Shown: positions 6,588 through 6,976 of the stretch, piece by piece | Position numbering within the stretch: position 1 is the first letter of the stretch | How the letters are laid out: the number at the start of each line of letters is the position of its first letter | DNA from: Desulfobulbaceae bacterium | Lineage (GTDB): Bacteria; Desulfobacterota; Desulfobulbia; Desulfobulbales; Desulfurivibrionaceae | DNA length: 6,976 nt | Assembly: GCA_003557565.1 (NCBI GenBank) | Contig: PWOG01000341.1 | Span: forward strand, 1 to 6,976 | Direction of reading: 5' to 3' | Notes under the pieces: model-generated | What the model was told of the DNA's origin: nothing | The model's input: only the letters and a program-made list of their open reading frames with translations | The model's database searches: none | Program-made: the position numbers and the translations under genes

Positions 6588-6976
6588 CTCTCTATTCCTC
6601 CCGCACCATGACAGGCCGCGCACAGAGTACCGTCGCGGGCCGGCAAACGCATGTTCCTTTCCGGTTTAAGTTCACTGACAGGCCGCATCTCATCGCGAAA
6701 ATCCGGCAGCCCCAGGCGGAAATTCCGCCTGAAAGGCTCGCCGGGTCGGGTCAGCTTTTCATATTTGCGGATCACCTCCGGGGGCAACCGCTCTTCTTCA
6801 TAGCGAACCCCGGCGGGATGAGATGGCGGAAAAACCCCTTGTTCATGGGGATTATGACAGGTGGCGCAGGTAATCCGATCCTTTTCGTCCATGGGCAGGA
6901 TAACTCCCAGTTCTCGCTGTGCTTGTCGCATGTTCTCCAGGGTTTTATCGTGGGGTCGCTCCAGGTGCTCGGCGGC
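6584..6976 (-). CDS. Multiheme cytochrome c, C-terminal part (5' end outside window)
   Basis: This is the last 130 residues of a c-type cytochrome. The frame is open to the right window edge, so the true start lies outside; an internal Met at 6931 is not evidence for a start. Two heme sites are visible: CATCH at partial residues 37-41, followed by a His at +3 (CHNPH), and CAACH at 119-123, seven residues before the stop. CHxxH followed by a second CXXCH is the hallmark of paired-CXXCH (doubled CXXCH) cytochromes. The two sites are about 82 residues apart, wider than the 24-42 seen in the downstream 20-heme protein, and the linker is rich in Arg, Glu and Pro. No C-terminal membrane helix is present, so the protein is probably soluble in the periplasm or exported, although any N-terminal signal or anchor is out of view. 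Its TGA stop overlaps the ATG of the octaheme gene (ATGA), so it belongs to the same operon. Total heme count is unknown. Confidence 0.85.
   Translation of the reverse strand, partial: AAEHLERPHDKTLENMRQAQRELGVILPMDEKDRITCATCHNPHEQGVFPPSHPAGVRYEEERLPPEVIRKYEKLTRPGEPFRRNFRLGLPDFRDEMRPVSELKPERNMRLPARDGTLCAACHGAGGIER
6596..6602 (-). promoter_or_regulatory. Ribosome binding site that fixes the octaheme gene start
   Basis: GGGAGGA reads on the minus strand from 6602 to 6596, 8 nt before the ATG at 6587. It favours that start over the in-frame ATG at 6623, which would add 12 residues (with a Cys and several charged residues) ahead of an otherwise normal signal peptide. The site sits inside the end of the preceding gene, as expected for coupled translation. 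Confidence 0.7.

Noticed and set aside
6588..6623. Earlier ATG at 6623 for the octaheme gene
   Set aside because: It would place 12 charged and Cys-containing residues ahead of a normal signal peptide, lies deep in the upstream gene and lacks the GGGAGGA site that precedes 6587.
1..6976. CRISPR array, tRNA/rRNA, insertion sequence or attachment site
   Set aside because: No direct DNA repeats with spacers, no RNA gene pattern and no transposase or inverted ends were seen. Almost the entire window is coding, with only a 19-bp gap at 261-279.

Overview
All coding sequence in this window lies on the minus strand and reads as one tightly packed run of six genes, transcribed from high to low coordinates. 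Both outer genes are cut by the window edges. Five of the six encode c-type cytochromes. By eye the window holds 34 c-type heme attachment sites: 32 CXXCH motifs, one CX3CH and one CX4CH. In addition there is a membrane protein of the diheme cytochrome b type. The sixth gene is a secreted NHL-repeat beta-propeller.

In transcription order: (1) 6976-6584, the C-terminal end of a multiheme cytochrome with two visible CXXCH motifs; (2) 6587-5490, a secreted octaheme cytochrome held in the membrane by a C-terminal helix; (3) 5500-3752, a five-helix cytochrome b membrane protein fused to a periplasmic triheme c domain; (4) 3752-2808, a six-repeat NHL propeller; (5) 2811-280, a 20-heme secreted cytochrome built from five tetraheme modules; (6) 260-1, the start of a lipoprotein c-type cytochrome. 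The first five genes overlap by 4, 11, 1 and 4 bp, and only 19 bp separate genes 5 and 6. I see no internal promoter, terminator, RNA gene, mobile element or CRISPR array. The real promoter should lie beyond the right edge and the operon continues past the left edge.

The likely role is a quinol-linked electron-export or electron-import chain. The cytochrome b would exchange electrons with the menaquinone pool. Its fused c-hemes and the anchored octaheme protein would pass electrons into the periplasm, and the 20-heme protein and the lipoprotein would carry them towards the outer membrane or outside. The b/c/NHL gene mix resembles the Cbc-type complexes and the NHL-cytochrome clusters of Geobacter and relatives, but the exact subtype is not one I can name, so no gene symbols are given.

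The host is probably a Desulfuromonadota/Desulfobacterota-type bacterium (former Deltaproteobacteria), judging from the density of paired-CXXCH cytochromes and the high-GC coding. The 20-heme protein is strongly acidic and very poor in lysine, which might point to a saline or alkaline habitat. Taxonomy is inference only.
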